Position numbers and translations under genes: made by a program. Shown one piece after another: positions 1-9,248 of a stretch of DNA of 64,000 bases. Source of the DNA: Nitrospirota bacterium (lineage in GTDB: Bacteria; Nitrospirota_A; Leptospirillia; Leptospirillales; Leptospirillaceae). How positions within the stretch are numbered: the stretch's first letter is position 1; each line of letters begins with the position of its first letter. The stretch lies in NCBI GenBank assembly GCA_021829515.1, contig JAKBPM010000002.1:62001-126000 (forward strand). The letters are read 5' to 3'. The notes below the pieces were generated by a model. The model was not told where the DNA came from, did no database searches, and saw only the letters and a list, made by a program, of their open reading frames with translations.

Positions 1-2
1 CC

Positions 3-1895
3 GGGAACGGGTTGCGCGCAGAATATACCTACCATATTACGGGAAAGGTGATCGACAAGCTTTCTTCTGATCATTATCACGTCGTAAGCGGAAACGTCAC
101 AACCTGCAACTGCCTCCCTGATTCGACTCCAAGCTGGATGATGCAGACTGGATCGGCTGATCTTTATCTTGGAGATCACTTTGACAGCTCTAACGACATA
201 CTCAATATCAAAGGTCTCCCTGCGATTTATCTCCCCTACTTTTCCTTTCCTGTTGTTTCAAGAAAAACGGGGCTGCTGATGCCGTTTGGAAATTATAATT
301 CGATTCAGGGGCTTGTTTTCGAGGATTCTTTGTTCTGGGATCTTGATCCGTCCTATGATTTGATGCTTACCGTGGATGACATGAGCAATTTCGGTGTTGG
401 GGAAGGCTTAACGTACCGGCAGTCGTTTTCCCAGAATCAGAACCTGCTCTTGTCTTACAGTCAGCAGGCAGTCAATGATCCAAGCTTGGGGCTTCGGACA
501 AATATTACGCAGACTGAGGATCTCTACAATTATTCCGGGCAGGATTTTAACTTGATGGGGAATATCAACTTCGTCAGTGCTCAGGATTTTTACCAGTTGA
601 TGAGTGTCGGGAGTACGGCAAGTTTTAACCCGCAAATGATGTCCTCAATCTATGCGAACTACTATCAGGATAATAGCGAAGTTAACCTCATCGGTGTCTA
701 CAACGAGGATATTTTCCCGGGTCCCAACACGACAGTCTCAAAGCTTCCACAAGGAGATTTTGCCATCATGGACTATCGCCTTGGAGAAACTCCATTTTAT
801 TTTTCGAGCTTTTTGTCGGGGGTGGACTTTATGTCCGGGCCGATTTTAATGCAGAGAGGGTTGTTGTTTCCTCATATGAGTGGAAGTTTTTCCCTTGGGG
901 ATGGTGCTGTTGAGATTTCTCCCCACGGTGGGGTCCTTCAGTCCTTTTACAGCGAGGGAAACAGCTCCCCGAGTCCTTATAGCCAGACTGTTCCAAATGG
1001 GGGAATTGCTGTCAGGAGTGCCTTTGAAAGAGATTTTTCTCTTCCATCGTATCTTGGGGGCGGGACTATTACCCATCAGGTTGTCCTGAACGGAGACTAT
1101 GAATATTCTCCGCAGAATAATGAGTCCGCGATTATCCAGAATGGGTGGTCCGACAATATTCCAGGTCTTAATGCGGCCTATTACGGTATAACCAACCGGT
1201 TTTTTTATGATGGACAATCAGGAACGAGTGAGATCCTGTCTTTCAAGGTTGCGCAGGAGGCTATTCTGGATTCTTACTCGACGAACACGGCCCCGACCTT
1301 CTATGGTGGGACGACTCTCTCCAATCCGTTTGTCAATCTGTCCGGTCCTTTCAGTCCGATCCTTTTTGAGGCGCATCTCCTTCCATCTGACCCGGTATCG
1401 TTTTATGGAGAGGCGTTTTATGACGAGACCTCAAGAGTTCTACCCACAGAGGATCTGTCAATGATTTTCAATCAGGCGGCAGTCATGCCGGAGGCGATTA
1501 ACTTTCTTTTCCAGATTGGCGAGACAAGTTATAGGGCGGGAACTGTTCCGATGGTGGGCAATTACTTTACCCCTCTCGCGATTACCGAAGGATATTATCA
1601 GCCTACGAGCGCCACTTTTTTGGTCCCTTCGATCGGGGTTTCGACAAGCCTTGGTTTGTATGGATCGGTTGCCTATTATGATGATCTTGATCCCGGACCT
1701 GCAGGTGGCATTCAGATGGAGGTTCTGTCAGCGGGGTATCAGGGGGCATGCTGGAGTTTTGGTTTAATGTATTCGATGGTGATTGAGCCTGCACCGCTTC
1801 CTGTCCAGACGACTTATGGTTTTTCCCTGACCCTCAATGGAATCGCGGGAATTGGTCAGCTCATCAGTCCTGTTATGCCTCCCCCTGTCCCCTGA
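3..1895 (+). CDS. lptD: LPS-assembly protein LptD, C-terminal part (5' end outside window)
   Basis: Outer-membrane beta-barrel that inserts lipopolysaccharide into the outer leaflet, working with the lipoprotein LptE. The reading frame is open to the left edge, so about 630 residues of a longer protein are seen and the N-terminal jellyroll domain is mostly missing. The stretch VKG/IKG-LPAIYLPYFSFPV followed by KTGLLMPFG near residues 70-100 is the typical junction between the periplasmic domain and the barrel of this family. The rest is rich in alternating aromatic and polar residues, as expected for strands. A Cys pair (TCNC) lies just before the barrel. The family call is firm; the true start cannot be seen. 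Confidence 0.88.
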   Translation, partial: GNGLRAEYTYHITGKVIDKLSSDHYHVVSGNVTTCNCLPDSTPSWMMQTGSADLYLGDHFDSSNDILNIKGLPAIYLPYFSFPVVSRKTGLLMPFGNYNSIQGLVFEDSLFWDLDPSYDLMLTVDDMSNFGVGEGLTYRQSFSQNQNLLLSYSQQAVNDPSLGLRTNITQTEDLYNYSGQDFNLMGNINFVSAQDFYQLMSVGSTASFNPQMMSSIYANYYQDNSEVNLIGVYNEDIFPGPNTTVSKLPQGDFAIMDYRLGETPFYFSSFLSGVDFMSGPILMQRGLLFPHMSGSFSLGDGAVEISPHGGVLQSFYSEGNSSPSPYSQTVPNGGIAVRSAFERDFSLPSYLGGGTITHQVVLNGDYEYSPQNNESAIIQNGWSDNIPGLNAAYYGITNRFFYDGQSGTSEILSFKVAQEAILDSYSTNTAPTFYGGTTLSNPFVNLSGPFSPILFEAHLLPSDPVSFYGEAFYDETSRVLPTEDLSMIFNQAAVMPEAINFLFQIGETSYRAGTVPMVGNYFTPLAITEGYYQPTSATFLVPSIGVSTSLGLYGSVAYYDDLDPGPAGGIQMEVLSAGYQGACWSFGLMYSMVIEPAPLPVQTTYGFSLTLNGIAGIGQLISPVMPPPVP

Positions 1896-1912
1896 TGGAG
1901 TGATTCCGCATT

Positions 1913-2890
1913 TCATGTGGCGTCACCCGAGAGTTTTTTTAATGCAAAAAGAAAGACCTCGATATGCATTTTTGTTCTGTCTTCGAGAGAAAGGCAGGGC
2001 GGTGTTTCAAGTGTCAGGGTACGCTTTGTGCCATGTTTGTGCATATAAAATGCCTGTGGCCACCCATGTCTTCTAAAGAAGGATCGTCTTTTCCTTCTGG
2101 GAGAAATCACGCCATCAACGGCGGGCATTCCCTCGATGACAGGACTTTCATTGATCGGAAATCCCTGCTTTCTTAAAAGAGTGGTTATTTCTGCTCCCCA
2201 TGCCCTGGTTCTGGACCCTGCCATATCAACAGGCTGGTGTTCGTAAAGATAGAAGCCTTTTGTGTCGATATCCTCATGAAATTCCACTGACAGGTCATAT
2301 TCGCGGTTTTTCAGGTAATCCATCATCAGCCTTATTTCTTTGGGAGGATGTCCTGTTGAGAAGCACCTGTTCAGGTCCTTTCCTTGCTGGTTGGTTCTGG
2401 TTCTTCTCAAAAAACCGGATGGATTGATCAGCGGGAAAATATCGAGATTGACCTTGGGCAGGATTATTGTTCCGTCGGATATTTTCTGGAGAAGGGACAT
2501 GACTGCATGAGGGCCGGCAGGTTCATCTCCGTGAATGCCCGCCGACAGCAGGATCTTTGGCAAACCTATTCCGGATTTTCTTTTCAGTCGAATGAAGGGG
2601 CAGGGCCCATTGTCCGTTGCTATCTCTCCCAGAAGCGTTGATGTGACGCCAGATTTTTCAAGATATCTTTCCTGAATGTTCTGTATGATATCCTGCGGGC
2701 TTGAAAATTCTTTCATCATTTTTGATATCGCGGAAGCCCTGGGTCCGTACTGTCGGGGCGATGCTTCCGCTACTCCTTCCTGTTTTTGTGCCTGATTCAA
2801 TCTTCCTTGAAGAGGAATCTTTAAAAAATTATCCTGGACTGATATAAGGTTATGAATAAGATATTTTTTGGAGGTCAGGTGTCCCCCCAT
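1913..2890 (-). CDS. M14-family zinc carboxypeptidase / succinylglutamate desuccinylase-aspartoacylase-like protein
   Basis: Predicted zinc hydrolase of the M14 peptidase clan that cleaves an amide or peptide bond; the substrate cannot be read from sequence. The zinc-binding HGDE motif is at residues 120-123, the conserved NQQGKDLNR segment at about 167-175, the third ligand candidate in EFHED near 203-207, and a late catalytic Glu candidate in the TLETP motif. Length 325 aa. The ATG overlaps the last 16 bases of nadK upstream, so the two are probably co-translated. The first ~58 residues look unlike the family and the Shine-Dalgarno sequence is poor, so the true start may be one of the Met codons near position 2719. 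Confidence 0.72.
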   Translation of the reverse strand: MGGHLTSKKYLIHNLISVQDNFLKIPLQGRLNQAQKQEGVAEASPRQYGPRASAISKMMKEFSSPQDIIQNIQERYLEKSGVTSTLLGEIATDNGPCPFIRLKRKSGIGLPKILLSAGIHGDEPAGPHAVMSLLQKISDGTIILPKVNLDIFPLINPSGFLRRTRTNQQGKDLNRCFSTGHPPKEIRLMMDYLKNREYDLSVEFHEDIDTKGFYLYEHQPVDMAGSRTRAWGAEITTLLRKQGFPINESPVIEGMPAVDGVISPRRKRRSFFRRHGWPQAFYMHKHGTKRTLTLETPPCLSLEDRTKMHIEVFLFALKKLSGDAT

Positions 2891-3750
2891 TTGAGCTTGT
2901 CCCTTAAAACTTCAAAGTAGTTTCTTTCCGAATTTACGATCAGCTTTGTTATATGAGGTGATCTTGTAATTTCAATCATGTCTCCAACCTTTAATGAATG
3001 TCCAACCTGTCCGTCAAGTGTTGCTGTTACCGATTCATCGCCTTTTTTAATCAGGATCTCAAGTGTTGCAGCCCCGGGAATGACGATGGGTCTGTGTGTC
3101 AGTGTATGGGGACAAATTGGAGTTATGATGATCCCATCCATGCCAGGGTAAAGGATGGGACCACCTGCTGACAGGGAGTATGCTGTCGATCCGGTCGGGG
3201 AGGAGAAAATGACTCCGTCGCCCTTAAGGGAGGTGACAAACTGCGCATTCATGTAGATGTCCGACTCGATCAATCGGGCAATGGATCCATTATTGATAAC
3301 GATATCATTCAATACATGGGTCTGTGACTGCTCTATCCGATTGCGAAAGATCCGGACCTGCAGCATGATTCTGTTTTCAATCGAATAATCTCCCTGCAGA
3401 GTTCGGGAGAGAACCTCCAATAATTCAGTTGATTGGACTTCTGTTAAAAATCCAAGGTTGCCAAGGTTAACTCCGAGAATGGGAATCTGTGTTCCCGCAA
3501 GCAGTCTGGCCGCTGAAAGAAGCGTGCCATCCCCTCCTAAGACCAGGACTACTTCGCTCTCATCTTTGATTGTTTCCCGTGAGCAGGAAATCTCGTGGCG
3601 AAGAAGCAACGCTCCTTCAGGATCAAGCAAGGGGGTAACGCCTCTTGATCTCAGCCAGGGGAGCAAGTCACTCAGAATCGATCTGATCGCTTCTGAGCGA
3701 TGCGGCTTGCAAAGGATCCCCACTCGCGAAATGGGAGTGTTTTTCATCAT
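2875..3750 (-). CDS. nadK: NAD kinase
   Basis: Phosphorylates NAD to NADP in the cytoplasm. The conserved LGGDGTLL motif, the NLGNLGFLTE segment and the SSPTGSTAYSLSAGGP segment are all present and in order. The start is taken at the ATGATG pair at 3745-3750 because a GGAG lies just upstream and the protein then begins with a normal NAD kinase first strand (ISRVGIL). The frame stays open for another 77 codons, but that part has no family similarity and crosses the intergenic region toward a tnpB remnant. About 291 aa. It is followed directly by the M14-type hydrolase gene. Confidence 0.92.
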   Translation of the reverse strand: MMKNTPISRVGILCKPHRSEAIRSILSDLLPWLRSRGVTPLLDPEGALLLRHEISCSRETIKDESEVVLVLGGDGTLLSAARLLAGTQIPILGVNLGNLGFLTEVQSTELLEVLSRTLQGDYSIENRIMLQVRIFRNRIEQSQTHVLNDIVINNGSIARLIESDIYMNAQFVTSLKGDGVIFSSPTGSTAYSLSAGGPILYPGMDGIIITPICPHTLTHRPIVIPGAATLEILIKKGDESVTATLDGQVGHSLKVGDMIEITRSPHITKLIVNSERNYFEVLRDKLKWGDT

Positions 3751-3885
3751 TCGGTCTCCGAAGAAGGGTACGAAGGCAATTCGGAACGGTCTGTAAAATA
3801 ATCTCAGTATTCTACGATGGATCATGAAAAAACAGTAGTGCCCGATCGTGATAACAAGAGTCTTCTTATTATCCTGTTGACCCAT

Positions 3886-4134
3886 ATGCATAACGCGTTC
3901 AGGTATCGGCTGTATCCGACTCGCAAGCAGGAAACTGTTCTCGATCAACAGTTGGAAGAGTGTCGCTGGCTCTACAAGCATTTTCTGGAGTACAGGAAAA
4001 ACGCCCGGGAGTGGTACGGTATTTCGTCTTATTCCGGACAGAAGAACACACTCCCGGCATTGAAGAAGGAACGGTCATTTCTCGATACGGGCTATCCCCG
4101 GTTCGAAAGAATAGGGACTATAACGTTTCCCTGA
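3886..4134 (+). pseudogene. Truncated IS200/IS605-type TnpB (OrfB) N-terminus
   Basis: The first ~80 codons match the N-terminal helix-turn-helix region of TnpB/OrfB proteins: an initial MHNAFRYRLYPT segment, then QETVLDQQLEECRWLYKHFLEYRK. A full TnpB is about 350-400 aa with a RuvC-like nuclease domain; none of that is present and the frame stops at 4132-4134. No TnpA gene is nearby. A hairpin at 4142-4161 just downstream may be the element's right end, suggesting an internal deletion. It lies between the nadK promoter side and the respiratory operon promoter. Confidence 0.75.
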
Positions 4135-4141
4135 CTATTTT

Positions 4142-4161
4142 GAGACTCGGGCTAGAGTCTC
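4142..4161. repeat. Inverted repeat, possible right end of the IS605-type remnant
   Basis: GAGACTC at 4142-4148 pairs perfectly with GAGTCTC at 4155-4161 around a 6-base loop. A second small hairpin (GGGG-CAGT-CCCC, 4162-4173) follows. IS200/IS605 elements end in short hairpins recognised by TnpA, so this may mark the remnant's end; it could also be a terminator without a strong T-run. Confidence 0.35.
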
Positions 4162-4173
4162 GGGGCAGTCCCC

Positions 4174-4558
4174 AAAAAGCCCACACTACAAACGTTTCTC
4201 ATGTTTGGCAGTGGTGCAGCCATGGTACGATATTCTCAGAAGAGTGATGGTTGCGGGTAGTAGGACAAACCTGAGGCAGCTATAAAAATTCCGGACCGGG
4301 GAAGGATAGGGCAGTCATGCGACAAGATCAACTCTGGTGTTCAATGAAAAGGGGATTTTGATGCCGTTCATGGAAAGCTTTGGTCGGTATTCCCAGAAAT
4401 ATCGCGAGTATCTGTATCGTATCGAGAAAAATCTGTTCATGGACCATTCCATTTTTCATCAAGGAACAGCTCGCAAGCGAAAATATCAGGATTGATCAAA
4501 TTAGATATGGAAGGTGGATCTTTGTCAAAGAGCTTGTCAAACTCGCTCAGATGGTGCC
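4174..4558. other. Gene-poor stretch after the tnpB remnant
   Basis: No recognised gene. One short frame at 4352-4486 on the plus strand (44 codons, starting MPFMESFGRYSQKY) has a purine-rich AAGGGG seven bases before its ATG, but no family similarity was recognised. It may be debris of the same mobile element or a spurious frame. Confidence 0.4.
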
Positions 4559-4588
4559 TTGACATCTTCCATGTTTAAGTGCTATAAC
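4559..4588 (+). promoter_or_regulatory. Sigma-70-type promoter for the respiratory operon
   Basis: TTGACA at 4559-4564, an 18-base spacer, and TATAAC at 4583-4588. This is the best promoter match seen in the window. It would give a leader of about 165 bases before the flavoprotein start at 4760. The leader contains a G-run/C-run pair (GGGGGGAG and CTCCTCCTCC at about 4676-4700) able to form a hairpin. Confidence 0.65.
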
Positions 4589-4759
4589 CGCCGAACTAAA
4601 AAAGCCAATAGAGAAGATCCTGCGTGACAAATCGCACCAGATTTAAAAAGTGAAATGTAAGGGCGCTGTCCCCGAGGGGGGAGTACTATCTCCTCCTCCA
4701 AGTCATATATCGACATAAGCTTGTCTGGCCCAGGGGTCTTAAGGGCGGAGGTTAGATAA

Positions 4760-6601
4760 ATGAAAGGAAAGTATAAGCTCCATATTCCAGAGTATAATTA
4801 CTATTCCGATCAGGTGGCTTGCCGGAAGTCGTGTCCGGTTGGTACGGATGCTGGTGGTTATGTGCAGGCCATCCGCTCGGGAGAGTATGAAAAAGCCTAC
4901 GCGATTGCCAGGGGACCAAATCCCTTTGCTTCGGTTTGCGGGTGGGTCTGCAATGCTCCTTGTGAGGCCTCGTGTACCCGTGGAAATATTGACCGGCCTG
5001 TTGCGATCAGGGCACTGAAGAGATTCGTGACTGAGAAGTTTGGCGTCGAGGCTGTTCTTGATCCTGCGGCGACGCTTCGTTATTCGACCGCTCCTGGTGT
5101 CCCGTATGGCAGGGCGACGGGAGAAAAGGTTGCAATCATCGGTGGAGGACCTGCCGGTCTAAGTGCCGCTCACGACCTGGCCCGCCTTGGCTACCGGGTT
5201 ACAATATTTGAGGCGAACTCTAAATTGGGTGGCCTTTTCTACCTTGTTCCCGAGTACCGTCTGCCGAGACCTTTGTTCCAGGCCGAGATTGAGGCGATTC
5301 TGAGCATGGGAGTCGAGGTCCGGTTAAATACAAAAGTCGGAAAAGATATCTCCTTTGAGGAAATCTATAAGTCATTCAGGTCTGTTGTCATTTCTTCCGG
5401 GGCATGGGGCTCCCGCCCAATACCGTTTGAAGGCAAGGATCTTCAGCGAACCTATTCAGCCCTTCCATTTCTTCAATCTGTCTATATTCATCATGACCCA
5501 GTTCCTCTGGGACCACGTGTGGCTGTCGTTGGTGCGGGTAATGTTGCCATGGACGTCTGCAGGACGGCTGTGCGCCTTCCGGGTGTCGAGTCTGTCACTG
5601 TTATTGCGCTTGAGGATTGGGCTGAAATGCCGGCTGACGATGCAGAAATTGAGGATGCAGTCGATGAGGGCGTGCATTTTCTCCCTCGCAGGGGAACCCG
5701 TCGCATTGTCGGAACCTCTTCGGTTGAAGGCATTGAGGTTGTTGGCGTGAAATCCGTTTTTGATGACCAGGGTCGTTTCAGTCCGGTCTATAACGAAGAA
5801 GACTTGATTGTCGTTCCGGTTGATTCGGTTATTCTGGCCATTGGTCAGTCGATTGATACTGGATTTATTTCAGGCGAGCATGACTCAATTATTGGTCGCA
5901 ACGGTGTGATCCGGGCGAACATGAGTGATATGAGCACAGGAATTCCCGGTGTGTTTGCCGCCGGTGATGTGGTGACAGGGCCACGTATTTTCATTGAAGC
6001 GATCGCTGCTGGACAATCTGCTGCAGCATCTGTTCATCGCTATATCAGTCAAAAGGAAACACCGAAAACTGTTTTTGGTATTTCAACGGCGATTGAACAT
6101 AGAGGTGCTCCGACCCCTGTATGGCCGGTCGATTTCAATGTGGATGGATACTATACGATTCCCAGACAAAATCCCCAGCTGTTGAAACCGGAATTCCGTC
6201 GTACAAATTTTGAGCTGGCGGAGCTTTCTTTCACGGAAGAAGAGGCCCGCACCCAGGCATCGAGGTGTTTGACCTGCCATGTTAACCCAATCTTTGTTGG
6301 GGAAAAATGCATCATGTGTGGTGGATGCGTCGATGTATGTCCTGAGTTTGCACTGAAAATGATTCCTTTGTCGGAAGTGGATCTTGATATCCCCAAGTCT
6401 GCAGATGTGTTGAGTGGATTCATTGGAGTCGAGAAGGCTCGTCTTGGAGAAAACGAAGTTCTTCAAGAGCTTAGTCGTTCTACCGCCATGATTTGGGATG
6501 GTGCCCGATGTATCAGATGCGGCTTGTGCGCCAAGAGGTGTCCAACTGGTGCCATCACAATGGAACACCTGGAAATCAAACAGGAGGTAACCCATACATG
6601 A
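4760..6601 (+). CDS. GltD-like FAD/NAD(P)H oxidoreductase with C-terminal ferredoxin domain, bc-complex associated
   Basis: Iron-sulfur flavoprotein of the glutamate synthase small-subunit (GltD) type, 613 aa. N-terminal Fe-S helical domain with Cys at 21, 25, 60, 64, 68 and 72; FAD Rossmann motif GGGPAG at 128-133; second nucleotide-binding motif [10 protein letters not shown] near 255; then a C-terminal part with a CLTC pair near 503 and two 4Fe-4S motifs, [11 protein letters not shown] near 517 and [11 protein letters not shown] near 583. There is no GltB partner; instead it is the first gene of the Rieske/cytochrome b operon, with an ATGA overlap to the Rieske gene. Inference: it passes electrons between NAD(P)H and the bc complex or quinone pool, possibly for uphill NAD(P) reduction. 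GGAGG precedes the ATG. Confidence 0.85.
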   Translation: MKGKYKLHIPEYNYYSDQVACRKSCPVGTDAGGYVQAIRSGEYEKAYAIARGPNPFASVCGWVCNAPCEASCTRGNIDRPVAIRALKRFVTEKFGVEAVLDPAATLRYSTAPGVPYGRATGEKVAIIGGGPAGLSAAHDLARLGYRVTIFEANSKLGGLFYLVPEYRLPRPLFQAEIEAILSMGVEVRLNTKVGKDISFEEIYKSFRSVVISSGAWGSRPIPFEGKDLQRTYSALPFLQSVYIHHDPVPLGPRVAVVGAGNVAMDVCRTAVRLPGVESVTVIALEDWAEMPADDAEIEDAVDEGVHFLPRRGTRRIVGTSSVEGIEVVGVKSVFDDQGRFSPVYNEEDLIVVPVDSVILAIGQSIDTGFISGEHDSIIGRNGVIRANMSDMSTGIPGVFAAGDVVTGPRIFIEAIAAGQSAAASVHRYISQKETPKTVFGISTAIEHRGAPTPVWPVDFNVDGYYTIPRQNPQLLKPEFRRTNFELAELSFTEEEARTQASRCLTCHVNPIFVGEKCIMCGGCVDVCPEFALKMIPLSEVDLDIPKSADVLSGFIGVEKARLGENEVLQELSRSTAMIWDGARCIRCGLCAKRCPTGAITMEHLEIKQEVTHT

Positions 6602-7212
6602 GTAGTGTCGCAGATCAATCCCAGAACAATAATTCTGGTGTGCTAGGCCCAACCGAGCAAAGTCGCAGGAAGTTCATGTTGGCAGCCGGCTGGGGAGTTG
6701 TTGGTGCAACTTTGGCTGGCTCTACCTTCGCAGCCTACAAATACCTTTTCCCTCCGATCCTTTATGAGCCACCGACAGTTTTTAAGATCGGTCACGTTAC
6801 GGAGTATGGTCTGGGTGTTGATGAGCGCTGGAAGTTGAAAGGCCGTTTCTGGGTTGTGAGAAACATGAGGGGAATCTACAACATGATTTCCATCTGTCGC
6901 CATCTGGGATGTACTCCAAACTGGTTCCCGGACCAAAAGCGATTTAGATGTCCATGCCACGGTTCCATTTACGATGTTCACGGAAATGTACGCGGAGGTC
7001 CGGCTCCAAGAACTCTCTGGAGAGGACAGATCACAAAGGATCCTGTCGATGGTGCTTTGGTTGTGAATACCGTTATTCGACTCGATCCAAATCCGGCTCA
7101 GACTCCCCAGGGACTTTGGGTGAAGGAAAAAGTCAAGGAAGTTAATCCCTTCTGGATAGAGCATGTTCCACCGTCGGGGGCTTCCTGTTCGTCAAACAGG
7201 CTTCTTTGTTAG
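6598..7212 (+). CDS. Rieske [2Fe-2S] protein of the bc complex
   Basis: High-potential iron-sulfur subunit that carries electrons from quinol at the Qo site to a cytochrome c. Cluster ligands are clear: CRHLGC (Cys100, His102) and CPCHGS (Cys118, His121). A twin-arginine-like SRRKF motif near residue 23 precedes a hydrophobic membrane anchor, as in Tat-exported Rieske proteins. 204 aa. The ATG at 6598 overlaps the stop of the flavoprotein gene and has AGGAGG upstream; a longer frame from 6493 is ignored because it lies inside that gene. Confidence 0.93.
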   Translation: MSSVADQSQNNNSGVLGPTEQSRRKFMLAAGWGVVGATLAGSTFAAYKYLFPPILYEPPTVFKIGHVTEYGLGVDERWKLKGRFWVVRNMRGIYNMISICRHLGCTPNWFPDQKRFRCPCHGSIYDVHGNVRGGPAPRTLWRGQITKDPVDGALVVNTVIRLDPNPAQTPQGLWVKEKVKEVNPFWIEHVPPSGASCSSNRLLC

Positions 7213-7290
7213 GTCTGTCGATTCAGAATCAAGTTTGCCGTTGCAAGTACACATTAAAAACATTCCTTTTTTAAAGGGAAAGGATATTTG

Positions 7291-8052
7291 ATGCTGGAAA
7301 AGATGAAAGAAAAGGTTGTTCAGACTCAGCTGTTCAAGTCTGTTTTCAGGCATGGCTATCCTGATAATGAGCTGAATCAGGCCTATGTCGTATTTAGCAA
7401 CATCTTCCTCCATATTCACCCTGTGAAGGTCCGCCGGACTGCTCTGAGAATGCGATATACCTTCTGTCTCGGAGGTATTACCCTGTTCCTTTTCATCATG
7501 CTGGCGGTCACAGGGATTTGGCTCATGTTCTACTACACGCCCTACACCGGTCTTGCTTACAAGAATATCAAGGATATTCAGTTTGTGATTTTTGGTGGAA
7601 ACCTGATGCGAGATCTTCACCGTTTTGCAGCGCATGGAATGGTTCTGTTTGTCTGGCTGCATATGACAAGGGTGTTCCTGACGGGGGCCTATAAGGCTCC
7701 CAGGGAGTTCAACTGGGTTGTCGGTGTGGTCCTCCTGGTCAACACACTGATCCTGAGCTGGACTGGTTATCTTCTCCCATGGGATCAGCTTGCTTACTGG
7801 GCTGTTACCGTTGGAACAAAAATGGCTTCTTACACACCCTTTATCGGTCAGAATGGACCCTGGGGCGCACAGCTTGGTGTTAATCCAACAAACGACCTGA
7901 TGTTCATGATGATCGGTGGCACGGTTGTTGGCCAAAATGCCCTGATCCGTTTTTATGTGCTCCATTGTGTGGTCCTTCCATTGGTTGTGACGGTCTTTCT
8001 TGCTGTTCACTTTTGGAGAATTCGGAAAGACGGTTTTTCAGGACCCTTGTAA
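7291..8052 (+). CDS. petB: Cytochrome b6-type subunit (N-terminal half of split cytochrome b)
   Basis: Four-helix dihaem membrane protein of the bc complex, 253 aa. Haem ligand pairs have the expected spacing: His 14 residues apart in the segment starting LHRFAAHG, and His 15 apart in HCVVLPLVV...VHF. The first helix carries FCLGGIT (Cys59), matching the Cys that in b6 proteins binds the extra covalent haem ci. The C-terminus, RKDGFSGPL, also looks like b6. The ATG at 7291 follows an AAAGGA sequence; a TTG one codon earlier is also in frame. Second half of cytochrome b is the next gene. Confidence 0.92.
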   Translation: MLEKMKEKVVQTQLFKSVFRHGYPDNELNQAYVVFSNIFLHIHPVKVRRTALRMRYTFCLGGITLFLFIMLAVTGIWLMFYYTPYTGLAYKNIKDIQFVIFGGNLMRDLHRFAAHGMVLFVWLHMTRVFLTGAYKAPREFNWVVGVVLLVNTLILSWTGYLLPWDQLAYWAVTVGTKMASYTPFIGQNGPWGAQLGVNPTNDLMFMMIGGTVVGQNALIRFYVLHCVVLPLVVTVFLAVHFWRIRKDGFSGPL

Positions 8053-8115
8053 AGTCCTCGCTGAGGAGTTTTGACTGTGCCGTTAGAGTAATAGCGTTTC
8101 GGAGAGGATAATCTT

Positions 8116-8946
8116 ATGGAAAACAAGGCAGTGAGAGAAATATTTCCGAGGGATGCAAAAAAATCCTACGGTCTAGTTGAGTTGATGAAGGGAGCATCTC
8201 CGATCGTCCGAAAGGAACCGGAAGATACTGTCTACACTTGGCCCAACCTGATCATGATCGAACTTATCTGTGCATTACTGGTAACAGCAGCTTTAATTCT
8301 TTTAGTTCAGTTTGAGCATGCTCCGCTCAGGTCTCTGGCGGATCCTTCGACTACGCCAAATCCAATGAGAGCTCCCTGGTACTTTCTCGGACTCCAGGAA
8401 ATTCTGGTGTATTTCGATCCATGGTATGCAGGTGTTGTTCTTCCGGGCATGATTATTGTCGGGTTGATGATTTTTCCCTATGTTGATACAAACCCAAAGG
8501 GTGTTGGGTATTACACTTATACAGAAAGAAAATTTGCAGTCTTCAATTATTCCTTTGGATTTGCCCTATGGTGGATTACCATTGTGATCGGAACTTACCT
8601 GAGAGGTCTGGACTGGCAATGGTATTGGCCATGGAGTGACAAGCTTGCCCATATGAATCCGGCTTTGGTGACACTGGTTCCATTGCATATTGTCTTTGTC
8701 AATCTGCTTCATGTATCAAAAGATGTGGCGAAGGGTTTCTGCGATGTCATCTTCCTTGGGTATTTTGCATTGGGTATGCTTATCCCCTATATGTTCATGC
8801 GAAAGTTTTACGATTCAATGGGGGCAGGACGCTATATCACCTTCATGATTTTCTTTCTGTCCATGATGGGCGTCGCTCTAAAAATCGTTTTGAGACTTCT
8901 TTTCAACATCAAGTATATTGTCGTAACGCCCTGGATTAATGTTTGA
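8116..8946 (+). CDS. Cytochrome b C-terminal subunit (extended subunit IV-like)
   Basis: Companion of the b6-type subunit, forming part of the quinol-oxidising Qo site. 276 aa, well above the ~160 aa of plant subunit IV, with extra hydrophobic helices at the C-terminal end. The Qo loop reads MRAPWYFLGLQE where PEWY is usual, so the conserved Glu is replaced by Pro (APWY). TTG-free ATG start at 8116 with GGAGAGGATAATCTT ahead of it. Lies 63 bases after the b6 gene in the same operon. Confidence 0.88.
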   Translation: MENKAVREIFPRDAKKSYGLVELMKGASPIVRKEPEDTVYTWPNLIMIELICALLVTAALILLVQFEHAPLRSLADPSTTPNPMRAPWYFLGLQEILVYFDPWYAGVVLPGMIIVGLMIFPYVDTNPKGVGYYTYTERKFAVFNYSFGFALWWITIVIGTYLRGLDWQWYWPWSDKLAHMNPALVTLVPLHIVFVNLLHVSKDVAKGFCDVIFLGYFALGMLIPYMFMRKFYDSMGAGRYITFMIFFLSMMGVALKIVLRLLFNIKYIVVTPWINV

Positions 8947-9026
8947 CCCAATTTGTGGTCTCGTTTTCACGTGTAAGAAGCAAAACAAAGGGTGGGGATA
9001 TACTCCCCGCCCCACAGGGAGGTTGA

Positions 9027-9248
9027 ATGGGATCAATACACAGTTTCTTTGATGCTCCTTGGATCGAGCAGGTTTTTGGATTCCCGTACAGGATTGGGAT
9101 ATCTCTTGTACTCTTGTTTGGAACGGCATTTTTTTATTATCTGGTTATCTGGTTTCAGAAATGGCAGGAGGGCAGTTTTTACCCAGAAGGCCATCCTCTT
9201 CGCAAGGATTCGTCTTCCAATGATCAAGAAAGGGGAATTCGATCATGA
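9027..9248 (+). CDS. Small single-span membrane protein of the bc operon
   Basis: 73-aa protein with one hydrophobic helix at about residues 22-42 and a charged C-terminus. No family recognised. AGGGAGG lies nine bases before the ATG, and its stop overlaps the start of the cytochrome c gene (ATGA), so it is surely translated with its neighbours. Position and size suggest a small accessory subunit of the complex or an assembly factor. Confidence 0.75.
   Translation: MGSIHSFFDAPWIEQVFGFPYRIGISLVLLFGTAFFYYLVIWFQKWQEGSFYPEGHPLRKDSSSNDQERGIRS

Noticed and set aside
12..14. TTG at position 12 as the lptD start
   Set aside because: The frame is open to the window edge and the protein lacks its N-terminal domain, so the true start lies outside.
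3751..3981. N-terminal extension of NAD kinase
   Set aside because: The added 77 residues have no NAD kinase similarity, while the inner ATG pair has GGAG and gives a normal start.
7192..8010. A 272-codon minus-strand frame opposite cytochrome b6
   Set aside because: It covers a highly conserved plus-strand gene and its composition (His, Asn, Gln rich) is that of an antisense shadow.
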